Positions 40,971 through 48,568 of a stretch of 64,000 nucleotides of DNA are shown here, in pieces. The notes under the pieces are model-generated. The model was not told the origin of the DNA. It was given only the letters and a program-made list of their open reading frames with translations, and did not search any database. Position numbers and translations under genes: made by a program. How positions within the stretch are numbered: the stretch's first letter is position 1; the number at the start of each line of letters is the position of its first letter. The DNA comes from a virus: IMG/VR virus record IMGVR_UViG_3300024933_000029, positions 1 through 64,000 of that record; one strand, given 5' to 3'.

Positions 40971-42040
40971 TGGACAACTATCAGGATGTCCTGCGCCAAA
41001 TGGAGTACTTCGGGATTGAGCTGCGCGACCGGGATCTCCGCCTCATGGATGACCGCATACGCAAGGGCTGCAAGACCACGTGCGGCAAAGGCGGGAAGGA
41101 CTGGTACAAGCTGCACCTGTGGCAGCCAGACGCTGGCGGCACGTATGTGGTCGGCTCGTTCGGCACCTATCGTCATGGCGGCGATTGGCAGCGGGTGGAG
41201 ATTGACCTGGCGCCGCTGTCCGAGGCCGAGCGCGCCCGCCAGGCCGCCCACCGTAAGGCCCTGGCCGAGGCAGCAGCACTTGAGCGCGCACAGGAGATCG
41301 CCAACGCTGCGGCCGAGGCCATCGATATCTGGCGCAAGGGCGTGCGCGCGGCCACTACGCCGTATCTGGACCGCAAGCAGGTGCAGGGCGAGGCCTTCCG
41401 TGCGCTCGATCGCCCGATTTCGCTGCGCTGGCCTTCCCGCAAGCGTGGCGAGGATGACGTGGTGGTGCGCCTGCCGGTTGGCACCACGCTACTGCCCCTG
41501 GTGCGGCCGGATCTGCCCCGAGACCAGGCACTGCGCGGCCTGCAGTTCATCAAGCCGGACGGGATGAAGATCTACCTGCGGGCCTTCGACAAGCCGGGCT
41601 GCTGCATCCGCCTCGGTGAGATCGACGCCGGCAGCACGGCGCTGTTGATGGTGGTCGAGGGCTATGCCACAGGCCTGACCGCCCGCATGGCGGTGGACCA
41701 CCAGCACCCGGTGTTCGTGGCCCTCGACGCCGGCAACCTGGCCGAGGTCGTGCGCGTGCTGCGGGCGCTGTTCCCGGCCACGCGCATCCTGATCCTGGCC
41801 GACGACGACTACATGACCAGGGACAAGCGCACGGGGGCGCTGCTCAACCCGGGCCGCACGGCCGCGCGCCGTGCGGCCAAAGCCACGGACGGCTGCGACT
41901 TGGTCTGGCCGATCTTCAAGCCCTTGACACGGGGGCCGAAGGATACCGACTTCAACGATCTGCACGTCCTCGAGGGCCTGGACGTGGTGCGCCGGCAGCT
42001 GGTGGGCGTGGTCGAGGCGATGGCGAGGCGCTATGGCTGA
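40970..42040 (+). CDS. Toprim-domain DNA primase
   Basis: A 356-residue primase of the phage/plasmid type with a Toprim_3 domain: LLMVVEGYATGLTARMA carries the catalytic Glu, FVALDAGNLAEVVRVLRALF follows, and ILILADDDY with the DTDFNDLH ending carries the acidic metal-binding pair. The N-terminal part (DWYKLHLWQPDAGGTYVVGS) is the DUF-type domain found with such primases. It lacks a classical N-terminal zinc finger. It overlaps the helicase start by eight bases; together they would make the replisome core of the phage. Confidence 0.88.
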   Translation: MDNYQDVLRQMEYFGIELRDRDLRLMDDRIRKGCKTTCGKGGKDWYKLHLWQPDAGGTYVVGSFGTYRHGGDWQRVEIDLAPLSEAERARQAAHRKALAEAAALERAQEIANAAAEAIDIWRKGVRAATTPYLDRKQVQGEAFRALDRPISLRWPSRKRGEDDVVVRLPVGTTLLPLVRPDLPRDQALRGLQFIKPDGMKIYLRAFDKPGCCIRLGEIDAGSTALLMVVEGYATGLTARMAVDHQHPVFVALDAGNLAEVVRVLRALFPATRILILADDDYMTRDKRTGALLNPGRTAARRAAKATDGCDLVWPIFKPLTRGPKDTDFNDLHVLEGLDVVRRQLVGVVEAMARRYG

Positions 42041-43691
42041 GCACACCGACGATATCGACGCTGGCGGGGCCTCGTTCCCGCCCCCGCCGCCACCGCATGC
42101 GACCGAAGAGTCGCATGCTTCGTCGGCTCTCGGCGCGCCAGCGCCGCTGGATAACTCTGTCGTGCACGTCGACTTTCAGTCAGGTGTGCGCGTGCCGCCA
42201 GGCGAGGCGCAGGCCGAGCCATCTCGTTCGTCGCCCCCCCGCCCCCCCAAAGTGAGCGCAGCTGCGCGCGACTCTGGGGATGGGGGTGGCAAGGCCCCTG
42301 CCGACAAGGCCGATCCGCCAGTGCAGGGCAAGAAAAAGGAGAAGACGGTCGATTGGGGGAAGTTCAACCACCTGGCCGAGAACTTCGTGCTGATCTACGG
42401 CACGGACACCGTATGGGACGGTGCCGAGCGGATGATCATGAAGATCGCCAACATGGGCCACGCCCACGGCGCCGAAATGGTCCGCATGTGGAAGGCCAAT
42501 GAGAAGCGCAAGACGGTGCGGCTGGAGGACGTGGTCTTCGATCCGACGATGAAGGCCGACCCGGTCACCACGGTGAATCTGTTCGACGGCATGGCCATGG
42601 TTCCCGAGGCCGGCGACGTGACCCCCGTGCTGGAGCTGATCTCCTACCTGACCAGCCGGGCCACGCCAGATGAGGCCGACACCGGCGACATCATGCATTG
42701 GCTGCTGCGCTGGTTGGCCTACCCGCTGCAGCACCCGGGTGCCAAGCTGCGCACGGCCGTGGTGATGCACGGCGACGAAGGCGCGGGCAAGAACTTTCTG
42801 TTCGACATCATGGTCGCCATCTACGGCAAGTACGGGGCGCTGGTGGGGCAGGATGAGCTGGAGGACAAGTTCAACGATTGGCGCAGCTGCAAGCTGTTCG
42901 TGGTGGGCGACGAAGTGTCCAGCAGGGCCGAGCTGGTTCACAACAAGAACCGGCTGAAGGCGCTGATCACCTCGCCGACCGTGCAGATCAATCCCAAGAA
43001 TCTGACGCGGCGCGAGGAGAAGAACCACATGAACATCGCGTTCCTGTCGAACGAGCTGCAGCCGCTCGCCCTGGACAACTCGGACCGGCGCTACCTGGTG
43101 GTGTACACGCCCCGGGCCAAGGACATCGAGTACTACAAGAAGCTGGGCGAGTGGCGCGACAACGGGGGCGTGGCCGCGTTCTACGACTACCTGCTCAAGT
43201 ACCCGCTGGGGGACTTCCACCCCTACGCCCCGGCCCCCATGACGGAAGCCAAGACGGCGCTGATCGAGATCAACCGCAAGAGCCCCGAGATCTTCTGGAG
43301 CGAGTGGCAGGCCGGCGAGCTGGACCTGCCCTACAACGCCTGCGCCGTCAGCCAGGCCTATGCCGCCTACCTCAAGTGGTGCCAGCGATCCGGCGATCGC
43401 TACCCCGAGAAGCAAACGCGCTTCACCCCAATGGTCCTGCGTTTCTCTGAGGGGCAGGGGTACCCGGCACGGGTCAAGCCAATGAATGTCACGCGGCCTG
43501 GTGCCGCGAAGAAGACCGAGCGAATGTTCTTGGTGACCGATCCGATTCTGGGCGAGGGCGACCAGCGCATGACAGAGAGCGAGTGGGCCACCACTGCGGT
43601 GCGTGACTTCGGCGATGCACTGCGCAAGTACATGGGATACGGCAGCGGCGCCCCTTCCCCCGAAGGGCATGAGCCAGAGGGAGGTCAGTGA
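42033..43691 (+). CDS. Replicative helicase (DUF5906, D5/P4-alpha-like SF3)
   Basis: A 552-residue protein. The first ~100 residues are Pro/Ser-rich and disordered. The SF3-like ATPase domain has Walker A G247-DEGAGKN (K253), Walker B FVVGDEVS, a sensor motif MNIAFLSNE and DRRYLVV. It would unwind the origin and load the replisome. A truncated paralogue without the P-loop lysine is encoded at 37551-38189 on the other strand. Candidate iterons follow immediately. Confidence 0.9.
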   Translation: MAEHTDDIDAGGASFPPPPPPHATEESHASSALGAPAPLDNSVVHVDFQSGVRVPPGEAQAEPSRSSPPRPPKVSAAARDSGDGGGKAPADKADPPVQGKKKEKTVDWGKFNHLAENFVLIYGTDTVWDGAERMIMKIANMGHAHGAEMVRMWKANEKRKTVRLEDVVFDPTMKADPVTTVNLFDGMAMVPEAGDVTPVLELISYLTSRATPDEADTGDIMHWLLRWLAYPLQHPGAKLRTAVVMHGDEGAGKNFLFDIMVAIYGKYGALVGQDELEDKFNDWRSCKLFVVGDEVSSRAELVHNKNRLKALITSPTVQINPKNLTRREEKNHMNIAFLSNELQPLALDNSDRRYLVVYTPRAKDIEYYKKLGEWRDNGGVAAFYDYLLKYPLGDFHPYAPAPMTEAKTALIEINRKSPEIFWSEWQAGELDLPYNACAVSQAYAAYLKWCQRSGDRYPEKQTRFTPMVLRFSEGQGYPARVKPMNVTRPGAAKKTERMFLVTDPILGEGDQRMTESEWATTAVRDFGDALRKYMGYGSGAPSPEGHEPEGGQ

Positions 43692-43699
43692 TGCGGGCT

Positions 43700-43935
43700 G
43701 GTTACGCCATTACGCGGGCGCGTAACGCTGGAATCCAGCAACGGCGCGGGTTGTTACGCGGTTATGCCGTTACGCGCTTCACACACATGCATGTGTGTGG
43801 GTGTGCGGGTGCGGGCGTGTGTGCATGGGCGCGGGTATGCGTGTGCGACGTGTGCGTAACCACGTAATCGTGTAACTCGCTAGGCGTGGCGCGGGTTTCG
43901 TGTTTACGCGCGCTCGTAACCGCGTAATCACTTCT
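43700..43935. other. candidate replication origin with iteron-like TTACGC repeats
   Basis: A non-coding stretch of about 270 bases after the helicase gene. It contains roughly a dozen copies of TTACGC or near variants in both orientations (gttacgc, attacgc, gcgtaac, gcgtaat and the like), in two clusters (43701-43776 and 43854-43929). Between them lie a 20-bp perfect palindrome (43780-43799) and an alternating GT-rich tract. An AT-rich run follows (cttctttgttttttgag). Placement beside primase and helicase supports an origin. Confidence 0.65.
43780..43799. repeat. 20-bp perfect palindrome, alternating purine-pyrimidine
   Basis: cacacacatgcatgtgtgtg, self-complementary and followed by about 60 bases of GT/GC-alternating sequence with potential to form Z-DNA or a cruciform. 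It is central to the iteron-like region. Confidence 0.75.
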
Positions 43936-43963
43936 TTGTTTTTTGAGAAGAGAGGAAGAAGAA

Positions 43964-44152
43964 ATGGATAGGCAGGATCTGGCGACGGCAGGCGGCGCGG
44001 CGGCCCCCACCTCTGGCATGGGGTATACCCCACCCCCCGGCATAGGTACTCCCGGCCCAGGATTTTCCGGGGGTAATTCGGCCCCCGCGCGAGCGCTAGT
44101 GGCTGGTCTGGGGAAAAGTGAACGAAGTGGTGAACGCTGGGGGTGGAAGTGA
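43964..44152 (+). CDS. small Gly/Pro-rich protein before terminase
   Basis: A 62-residue frame from the ATG at 43964 behind a good GAGAGGAAG site. The sequence is low-complexity (APTSGMGYTPPPGIGTPGPG) with no recognised domain. It overlaps the start of the small terminase gene by a few bases. It may be a leader peptide coupling terminase translation rather than a folded protein. Confidence 0.45.
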   Translation: MDRQDLATAGGAAAPTSGMGYTPPPGIGTPGPGFSGGNSAPARALVAGLGKSERSGERWGWK

Positions 44153-44724
44153 ACGGGCGCGTCGAGCTGGTCACGCAGGCCGAGTACGCGAGGCGCCGGG
44201 GCGTGGCGAAGTCCGCCGTGGCCAAGGCCGTGAAGGAACAGCGCATCACCTTGATCGACGGGAAGATCGATCCGGCCGTGGCCGACATCCAGTGGCAGCA
44301 GAACACGCGCGCCAGGGCCGACAGCGGGCGCGCTGGCGCGTCGCTGCCGATAGAGCAAGGGGGAGGGCGGTCCACCGCTGAAAACGCGGCACAGGGCCAG
44401 GATTCCCCAGCCGCTGCGCCAAACGATGACTACCAAAGCCTGCGCGTGCGCCGGGAGCGTGCGTCGGTTGAGCGCGAAGAACGCGAGAACGCCCGCGAGG
44501 CCAAGCTGCTGGTGGCCCGCGAGGCGGCCTGGCGCGGCGTTTTCGATGCCTTCCGCGCGCTGCGCGACGAGGCCATGGGCGTGCCCCAGCGCGCAGCGCC
44601 GCAGCTGGTGGGCCTTGCCGACTCGCGCGCAATCGAGAGGATCATCCACGACGAGATGCTCAAGGCCTTCGGTGCTGCCGAACGCAGGCTGCAGGGCGTC
44701 TTGCCCGGGGAGGCCTCGCAATGA
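44149..44724 (+). CDS. Terminase small subunit (Nu1-like)
   Basis: A 191-residue protein starting at a GTG (44149; another GTG two codons upstream). The N-terminal winged HTH (VTQAEYARRRGVAKSAVAKA) resembles lambda Nu1, which recognises cos. A flexible linker and a helical oligomerisation region (REEEN-like RERASVEREERENAREAKLL) follow. It overlaps the large terminase start by four bases (ATGA). Confidence 0.85.
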   Translation: MNGRVELVTQAEYARRRGVAKSAVAKAVKEQRITLIDGKIDPAVADIQWQQNTRARADSGRAGASLPIEQGGGRSTAENAAQGQDSPAAAPNDDYQSLRVRRERASVEREERENAREAKLLVAREAAWRGVFDAFRALRDEAMGVPQRAAPQLVGLADSRAIERIIHDEMLKAFGAAERRLQGVLPGEASQ

Positions 44725-46877
44725 ACCTCGCAGATGGGTATGGACTGATGGTCCAGGCAGCTGTCGAGGGCATGCGCCCGGACCCCGAGCTGCGCTGCGA
44801 CGAGTGGGCCGAAGAGTTCATGAAGCTGCCCAAGAGCGGTCCCAAACCGGGCGAGTTCCGCTTCGATCACAGCTACCCCGCCCGGCGCGTGCACCAGGTG
44901 CTTTCGCCGGGGCACCCCTGCAAGCGCGTGGTCGCCAAGGTCGCGTCGCAGATGTTCAAGACGCAGACGGCGCTCAACTGGATCGCCTCCCTGATCCATC
45001 GCAGGCCGCGCAACATCCTTGCCCTCGAGCCCACGGATACCCTGGTCAAGCGTTTCTCGGCGCGGGTCTCCACGATGATCCGTAACGTGCCTGAGCTGGC
45101 CGAGCGTGTGGCCGCTGCCAAGAGCCGGGATTCCCGCAACACGGTACAGGCCAAGGATTTCCTGGGCGATGCGACCCTGTACATGAATACGGCCGGCTCG
45201 GCTGCCAACCTGGCCGAAGTCTCCGCCCCCTACATCTACGTCGATGAGATCGACCGCCTCGAATTGAACGTGGACGGCGAAGGCGATCCCGTCGAACTGG
45301 CCGAGGCCCGGGCCACACAGTACGCGAACGACAGCAAATTCTTCTATACCTCGAGCCCCGCCATCGAGGGCTTCTCGAAGATCGACACGCTGTTCGAGAT
45401 GGGCACCAAGGAGTACTACCACGTCCCTTGTCCACATTGCGGTGAACTGCAGCCGCTGCTGCTGGAGAACTTCAGGTTCCGGCGAGACGAAGAAACGGGC
45501 TTCATGGATCGCGCCTGGTTCGTCTGCCCGCACTGCTGGTGTGAGATCGACGAGCGGCACAAGACCATGATGCTGCGCGACGAGGCCGCAGGCGGACGGG
45601 CGCGGTGGGTCGCCACGGCGCAGGGTGATGGGGAGACGGTCAGCTTCACGCTGTCGGCCTTTTACATGCCTGTCGGTGCGGTGACATGGCTCACGCTGGC
45701 GCGACAGTACGCCCGGGCCAAGGACCGCCTGGCGCGTGGCGACCATGAGGGCATGCAGGTGTTCTACAACACGCGCTTGGGCCTGTCGTACAAGAATTCT
45801 GAGACCGTGACCACGGCCAAACAGCTGCGCGATCGCGCGGAGAAGTACCCGTTGCGCGTGCTCCCCGATGCGGCCCTGGTGGCCATCCTGACGGCTGACA
45901 CCCAGCCCAACCGCTTGGAGGTGCAGATCGAGGCCTGGGGGCCTGGCCTAGAGCATTGGGTGATCGACTACATCGTCCTCAACGGCGCGCCAACTGACCC
46001 GCCCGATACCCCGGGCAGCGTGTGGCAGCGCTTGGACGAGATCCGGCGCACGCCGCTGCTGCACGCATCGGGCCGGCCCATCATGATCAGCGCCTATGGC
46101 ATCGATGCCGGCGGCGCGAACACGCAGGACGTCTACAACTACGGGTCAGCGCGCCGCACCTTGAACTGCACGGTGCTGCATGGTTCCTCGCGCCCAAACA
46201 AGCCCATCATGGGCAGCGCTCCCAGCCGCGTGGACATCGATTGGGGCGGCACCAAGACGCCCGGCGGCGTGGAGCTGTGGACGGTCGGTACCGACGTCGC
46301 CAAGGACTGGCTTTCCAACCGCATGCAGCTGGCCGAAGGCCCGGGCGCCATGCACTTCAACGATGCGCTGCCACCCGAATGGTTCGACCAGATGGTGGTT
46401 GAGCAGGCGCGTACGCGCTGGCAGAAGGGTCGCGCCATCCGCGAATGGGTCAAGCCCAATGGCGCGCGCAATGAGGCCTGGGACGTCAGCGTCTACAACC
46501 TTGCCATCGCCCATCAGCTGGGCCTGCACAAGTGGACCCCGTTGGATTGGCAGCGGCTGCGCGACAAGCTGATCCCGCCCATCGGTGATCTGTTTGCACC
46601 TGTACCGGCGCCAGTGCCGGCCCCCGTGCTGGCGGCGCCGCCAGCGCCCGAGCCGGCCGCGCCTGTGGCGCCCGTCCCGATGCCGGCACGCTGGCATGTA
46701 CAGACGTCTGTACATGCCGAAGTGCCGAGCCCGGCGACCGTGGTCCTGCCGCCGCCCGCAATGCCTCCACCGGCACCTGTCCCGCCCCCGCCGCCTGTCG
46801 CGGCCCCTTCACCCCTGCCACCCCTTGCCCGCCCGGCGCCAGTTGGCCGCCGCATTTATTCGAGAGGAATCCAATGA
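44721..46877 (+). CDS. Terminase large subunit (lambda gpA/GpA family) with Pro-rich tail
   Basis: A 718-residue packaging ATPase/nuclease of the GpA family. The ATPase region has ASQMFKTQTALNW (Walker A variant) and YIYVDEIDRLEL (Walker B), then a zinc-like CPHCGE/CPHCWCEI pair. The nuclease domain carries ILTADTQPNRLEVQIEAWG. The last ~110 residues are almost wholly Pro/Ala/Val (e.g. PVPAPVPAPVLAAPPAPEP), unusual for the family, and contain a 26-bp DNA palindrome. It cuts and packages concatemers at cos. Confidence 0.93.
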   Translation: MNLADGYGLMVQAAVEGMRPDPELRCDEWAEEFMKLPKSGPKPGEFRFDHSYPARRVHQVLSPGHPCKRVVAKVASQMFKTQTALNWIASLIHRRPRNILALEPTDTLVKRFSARVSTMIRNVPELAERVAAAKSRDSRNTVQAKDFLGDATLYMNTAGSAANLAEVSAPYIYVDEIDRLELNVDGEGDPVELAEARATQYANDSKFFYTSSPAIEGFSKIDTLFEMGTKEYYHVPCPHCGELQPLLLENFRFRRDEETGFMDRAWFVCPHCWCEIDERHKTMMLRDEAAGGRARWVATAQGDGETVSFTLSAFYMPVGAVTWLTLARQYARAKDRLARGDHEGMQVFYNTRLGLSYKNSETVTTAKQLRDRAEKYPLRVLPDAALVAILTADTQPNRLEVQIEAWGPGLEHWVIDYIVLNGAPTDPPDTPGSVWQRLDEIRRTPLLHASGRPIMISAYGIDAGGANTQDVYNYGSARRTLNCTVLHGSSRPNKPIMGSAPSRVDIDWGGTKTPGGVELWTVGTDVAKDWLSNRMQLAEGPGAMHFNDALPPEWFDQMVVEQARTRWQKGRAIREWVKPNGARNEAWDVSVYNLAIAHQLGLHKWTPLDWQRLRDKLIPPIGDLFAPVPAPVPAPVLAAPPAPEPAAPVAPVPMPARWHVQTSVHAEVPSPATVVLPPPAMPPPAPVPPPPPVAAPSPLPPLARPAPVGRRIYSRGIQ
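46693..46718. repeat. 26-bp perfect palindrome (core GTACAGACGTCTGTAC)
   Basis: Arms ggcatgtacagac / gtctgtacatgcc inside the Pro-rich tail of the terminase gene. A sister copy with the same ten-base core CAGACGTCTG and different arms lies at about 55303-55328. Two such elements suggest a protein-binding or mobile hairpin element rather than chance. Confidence 0.8.
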
Positions 46878-47368
46878 CCCGCCACGACGATCTACACGAC
46901 CCCGAAGCCCTGCGCCTGGCAGCCGCCGCGCCTGGCCAGGATGACGATGCCGAGCCAGATGCCGGTGATGAGCAGCGAGATCTCGACCAGCTGTGCGAGC
47001 GCTGGGTGGCCTGGAAAGCCACGCGGCGCTTCTACGGTCCGTCGCCGAGCATGGGCTCCATCCTTGGCCAGCTCAGCGGCTCACGCACCAGGCCGCTGCG
47101 TACTGATGGTCCGAATGCGGCCTGTAGCGCCGAACTGGCGGCCTTCCACCTCGCATACCAGTGCCAGCCGGATGCGTTGGACAAGCGCGTGTTCGACCTC
47201 TACTACGTGCATCGGGTCACGCCCGTGAAGGTCGCCGCCTCTGCGCTGGAAATCAGCCGACAGCACTACTACCTGGTGCTGGCCTCGTTCCGAAAGCGGC
47301 TTTACTCTGCGTCACAGGCCATTCTTGAGGAATGGAATCCAGGCAATAGCGCAGAAGTCAAGGAATAA
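46874..47368 (+). CDS. phage protein with sigma-region-4-like HTH (antiterminator-like?)
   Basis: A 164-residue protein. The N-terminal 40 residues are acidic. Then comes a pattern common in Burkholderiales prophages (LCERWVAWKATRRFYGPSPS, then MGSILGQLSGSRTRPLRTDG). The C-terminal HTH (VKVAASALEISRQHYYLVLA, then FRKRLYSASQ) resembles sigma region 4. Such proteins could act as late regulators or Q-like antiterminators; the terminator just downstream (47517) and the one at 54481 would be logical targets. Not proven. Confidence 0.65.
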   Translation: MTRHDDLHDPEALRLAAAAPGQDDDAEPDAGDEQRDLDQLCERWVAWKATRRFYGPSPSMGSILGQLSGSRTRPLRTDGPNAACSAELAAFHLAYQCQPDALDKRVFDLYYVHRVTPVKVAASALEISRQHYYLVLASFRKRLYSASQAILEEWNPGNSAEVKE

Positions 47369-47516
47369 AGTGTCAGCTCTGGATATGACAATTTAGGGCT
47401 CGCTTTGATATGACACTTTGGCCCAAAATTGGCATCAATTCAGGTAGGTCTAAAAAATCCGCCTGACGCAGAAAACATCCTCCCGACACCCAACCGCAGC
47501 AGCGAAAGTCGGTATC

Positions 47517-47554
47517 AGCCCCCGGTCTCCGAAAGGAGTCGGGGGCTTTGTTTT
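47517..47554 (+). terminator. rho-independent terminator within the late operon
   Basis: An 8-bp outer stem agcccccg / cgggggct, a 4-bp inner stem with a GAAA tetraloop, then ttgtttt. It lies between the HTH protein gene and the first head-tail gene (start 47568). Confidence 0.85.
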
Positions 47555-47567
47555 GGAGACTCCATCC

Positions 47568-48320
47568 ATGCTTTCCATCCAACGCACGGGCGCCTCGATC
47601 GCCGACGTGATCGCGTCCGTGCGCGGTGTGCCGTCGCGCATGATCCCCTATGCGGCGGCCACGGCGCTGACTCGCTGCGCCAAGCAGGCACAGGCCGAGG
47701 ATCTGCCGGCCGAGATGCGCAAGGTGTTCTCCAACCCCGTTCCCTACACGCTCAACGCGCTGCGCATCGAGCCCGCCACCAAGGACAACCTGATGGCGCG
47801 CGTCATGGTCAAGACCGGCGCGCATGCCCCGGGCGTCGCCCCGGAAAACTTCCTGTTCCCGGAGGTCGAGGGCGGCGTGCGCAAGCACAAGGGTCTGGAG
47901 ATGGCCCTGCGCTACCAGGGCGTGCTGTCGCCCACGCAGTACGCCATGCCGGGCGCAGCGGCCAAGCTGGACGCCTACGGCAACGTCAGCGGCGCCCAGG
48001 TTCGCACCATCCTCAACGCCCTCAAGGGCATCCGCGCCGCCAGCTCCACGCGCGACCGTGCCACGGGTGCCAAGCTGCGCAAGGGCCGGCGCCTGGCCAA
48101 CGACATGTTCGTAGGCCAGCCGCAGGGCGGTGGTCGGCCTGACGGCATCTGGCGGCGCGAGGGCAAGCGCCTGCGCGCCCTGTTCGTCTTCACCAGCGAC
48201 GCGCCGGACTACTCGGTTCGGCTCGACTTCAGCGGCACCGTGCAGCGTGTGGCGCTGGCGCGCTTCCGCCCCGAGTTCGAGCGTGCGATCGCCGACCTGC
48301 AATCCAAAGGATCTTGGTAA
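47568..48320 (+). CDS. putative minor tail/head-completion protein (lambda Z-like)
   Basis: A 250-residue protein: IPYAAATALTRCAKQAQAED, then MRKVFSNPVPYTLNALRIEP and YAMPGAAAKLDAYGNVSGAQ, features seen in proteins annotated as phage minor tail protein Z or morphogenesis proteins. In lambda, Z lies after FII; here the gene lies between terminase and W. I start at the ATG at 47568 with GGAG ten bases upstream, immediately after the terminator. The stop overlaps the W-like start as TAATG. Confidence 0.65.
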   Translation: MLSIQRTGASIADVIASVRGVPSRMIPYAAATALTRCAKQAQAEDLPAEMRKVFSNPVPYTLNALRIEPATKDNLMARVMVKTGAHAPGVAPENFLFPEVEGGVRKHKGLEMALRYQGVLSPTQYAMPGAAAKLDAYGNVSGAQVRTILNALKGIRAASSTRDRATGAKLRKGRRLANDMFVGQPQGGGRPDGIWRREGKRLRALFVFTSDAPDYSVRLDFSGTVQRVALARFRPEFERAIADLQSKGSW

Positions 48321-48562
48321 TGACTGATGCCGCCACTGAGCTGACGCAGGAGCGCGAGCGCCTGCAGTCCTATCTCGACGCCGAGCAACGCATCCTGAAC
48401 TCGCAGGAATACATGATCGGCAACGGACAGACCGCCAGGCGCAACCGCCGTGCCGATCTCGAGCAGGTTCGCGCAGGGATCGAGCAGTGCCGCGCCAATA
48501 TCGAACGCCTGCAGGGCCGGACCGGCCGCGTGCGCCGCGTCGCTTACCTGTCCCCCCGGTAA
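48320..48562 (+). CDS. head-tail joining protein (lambda gpW-like)
   Basis: An 80-residue helical protein (ELTQERERLQSYLDAEQRIL, then ARRNRRADLEQVRAGIEQCR). Size, all-helical character and position just before the portal gene match lambda W and the related small joining proteins. It begins at the ATG overlapping the previous stop. Confidence 0.75.
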   Translation: MTDAATELTQERERLQSYLDAEQRILNSQEYMIGNGQTARRNRRADLEQVRAGIEQCRANIERLQGRTGRVRRVAYLSPR

Positions 48563-48568
48563 ACGGCC

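Noticed and set aside
43735-43870. GT-rich tract as a simple microsatellite
   Set aside because: The tract is imperfect and embedded in a symmetrical set of TTACGC units and a 20-bp palindrome, so it is reported as part of a candidate origin instead.
47372-47516. Two tatgaca direct repeats after the HTH protein gene as an operator
   Set aside because: Only two short imperfect copies (near 47386 and 47410) in an AT-richer gap; too little to call.
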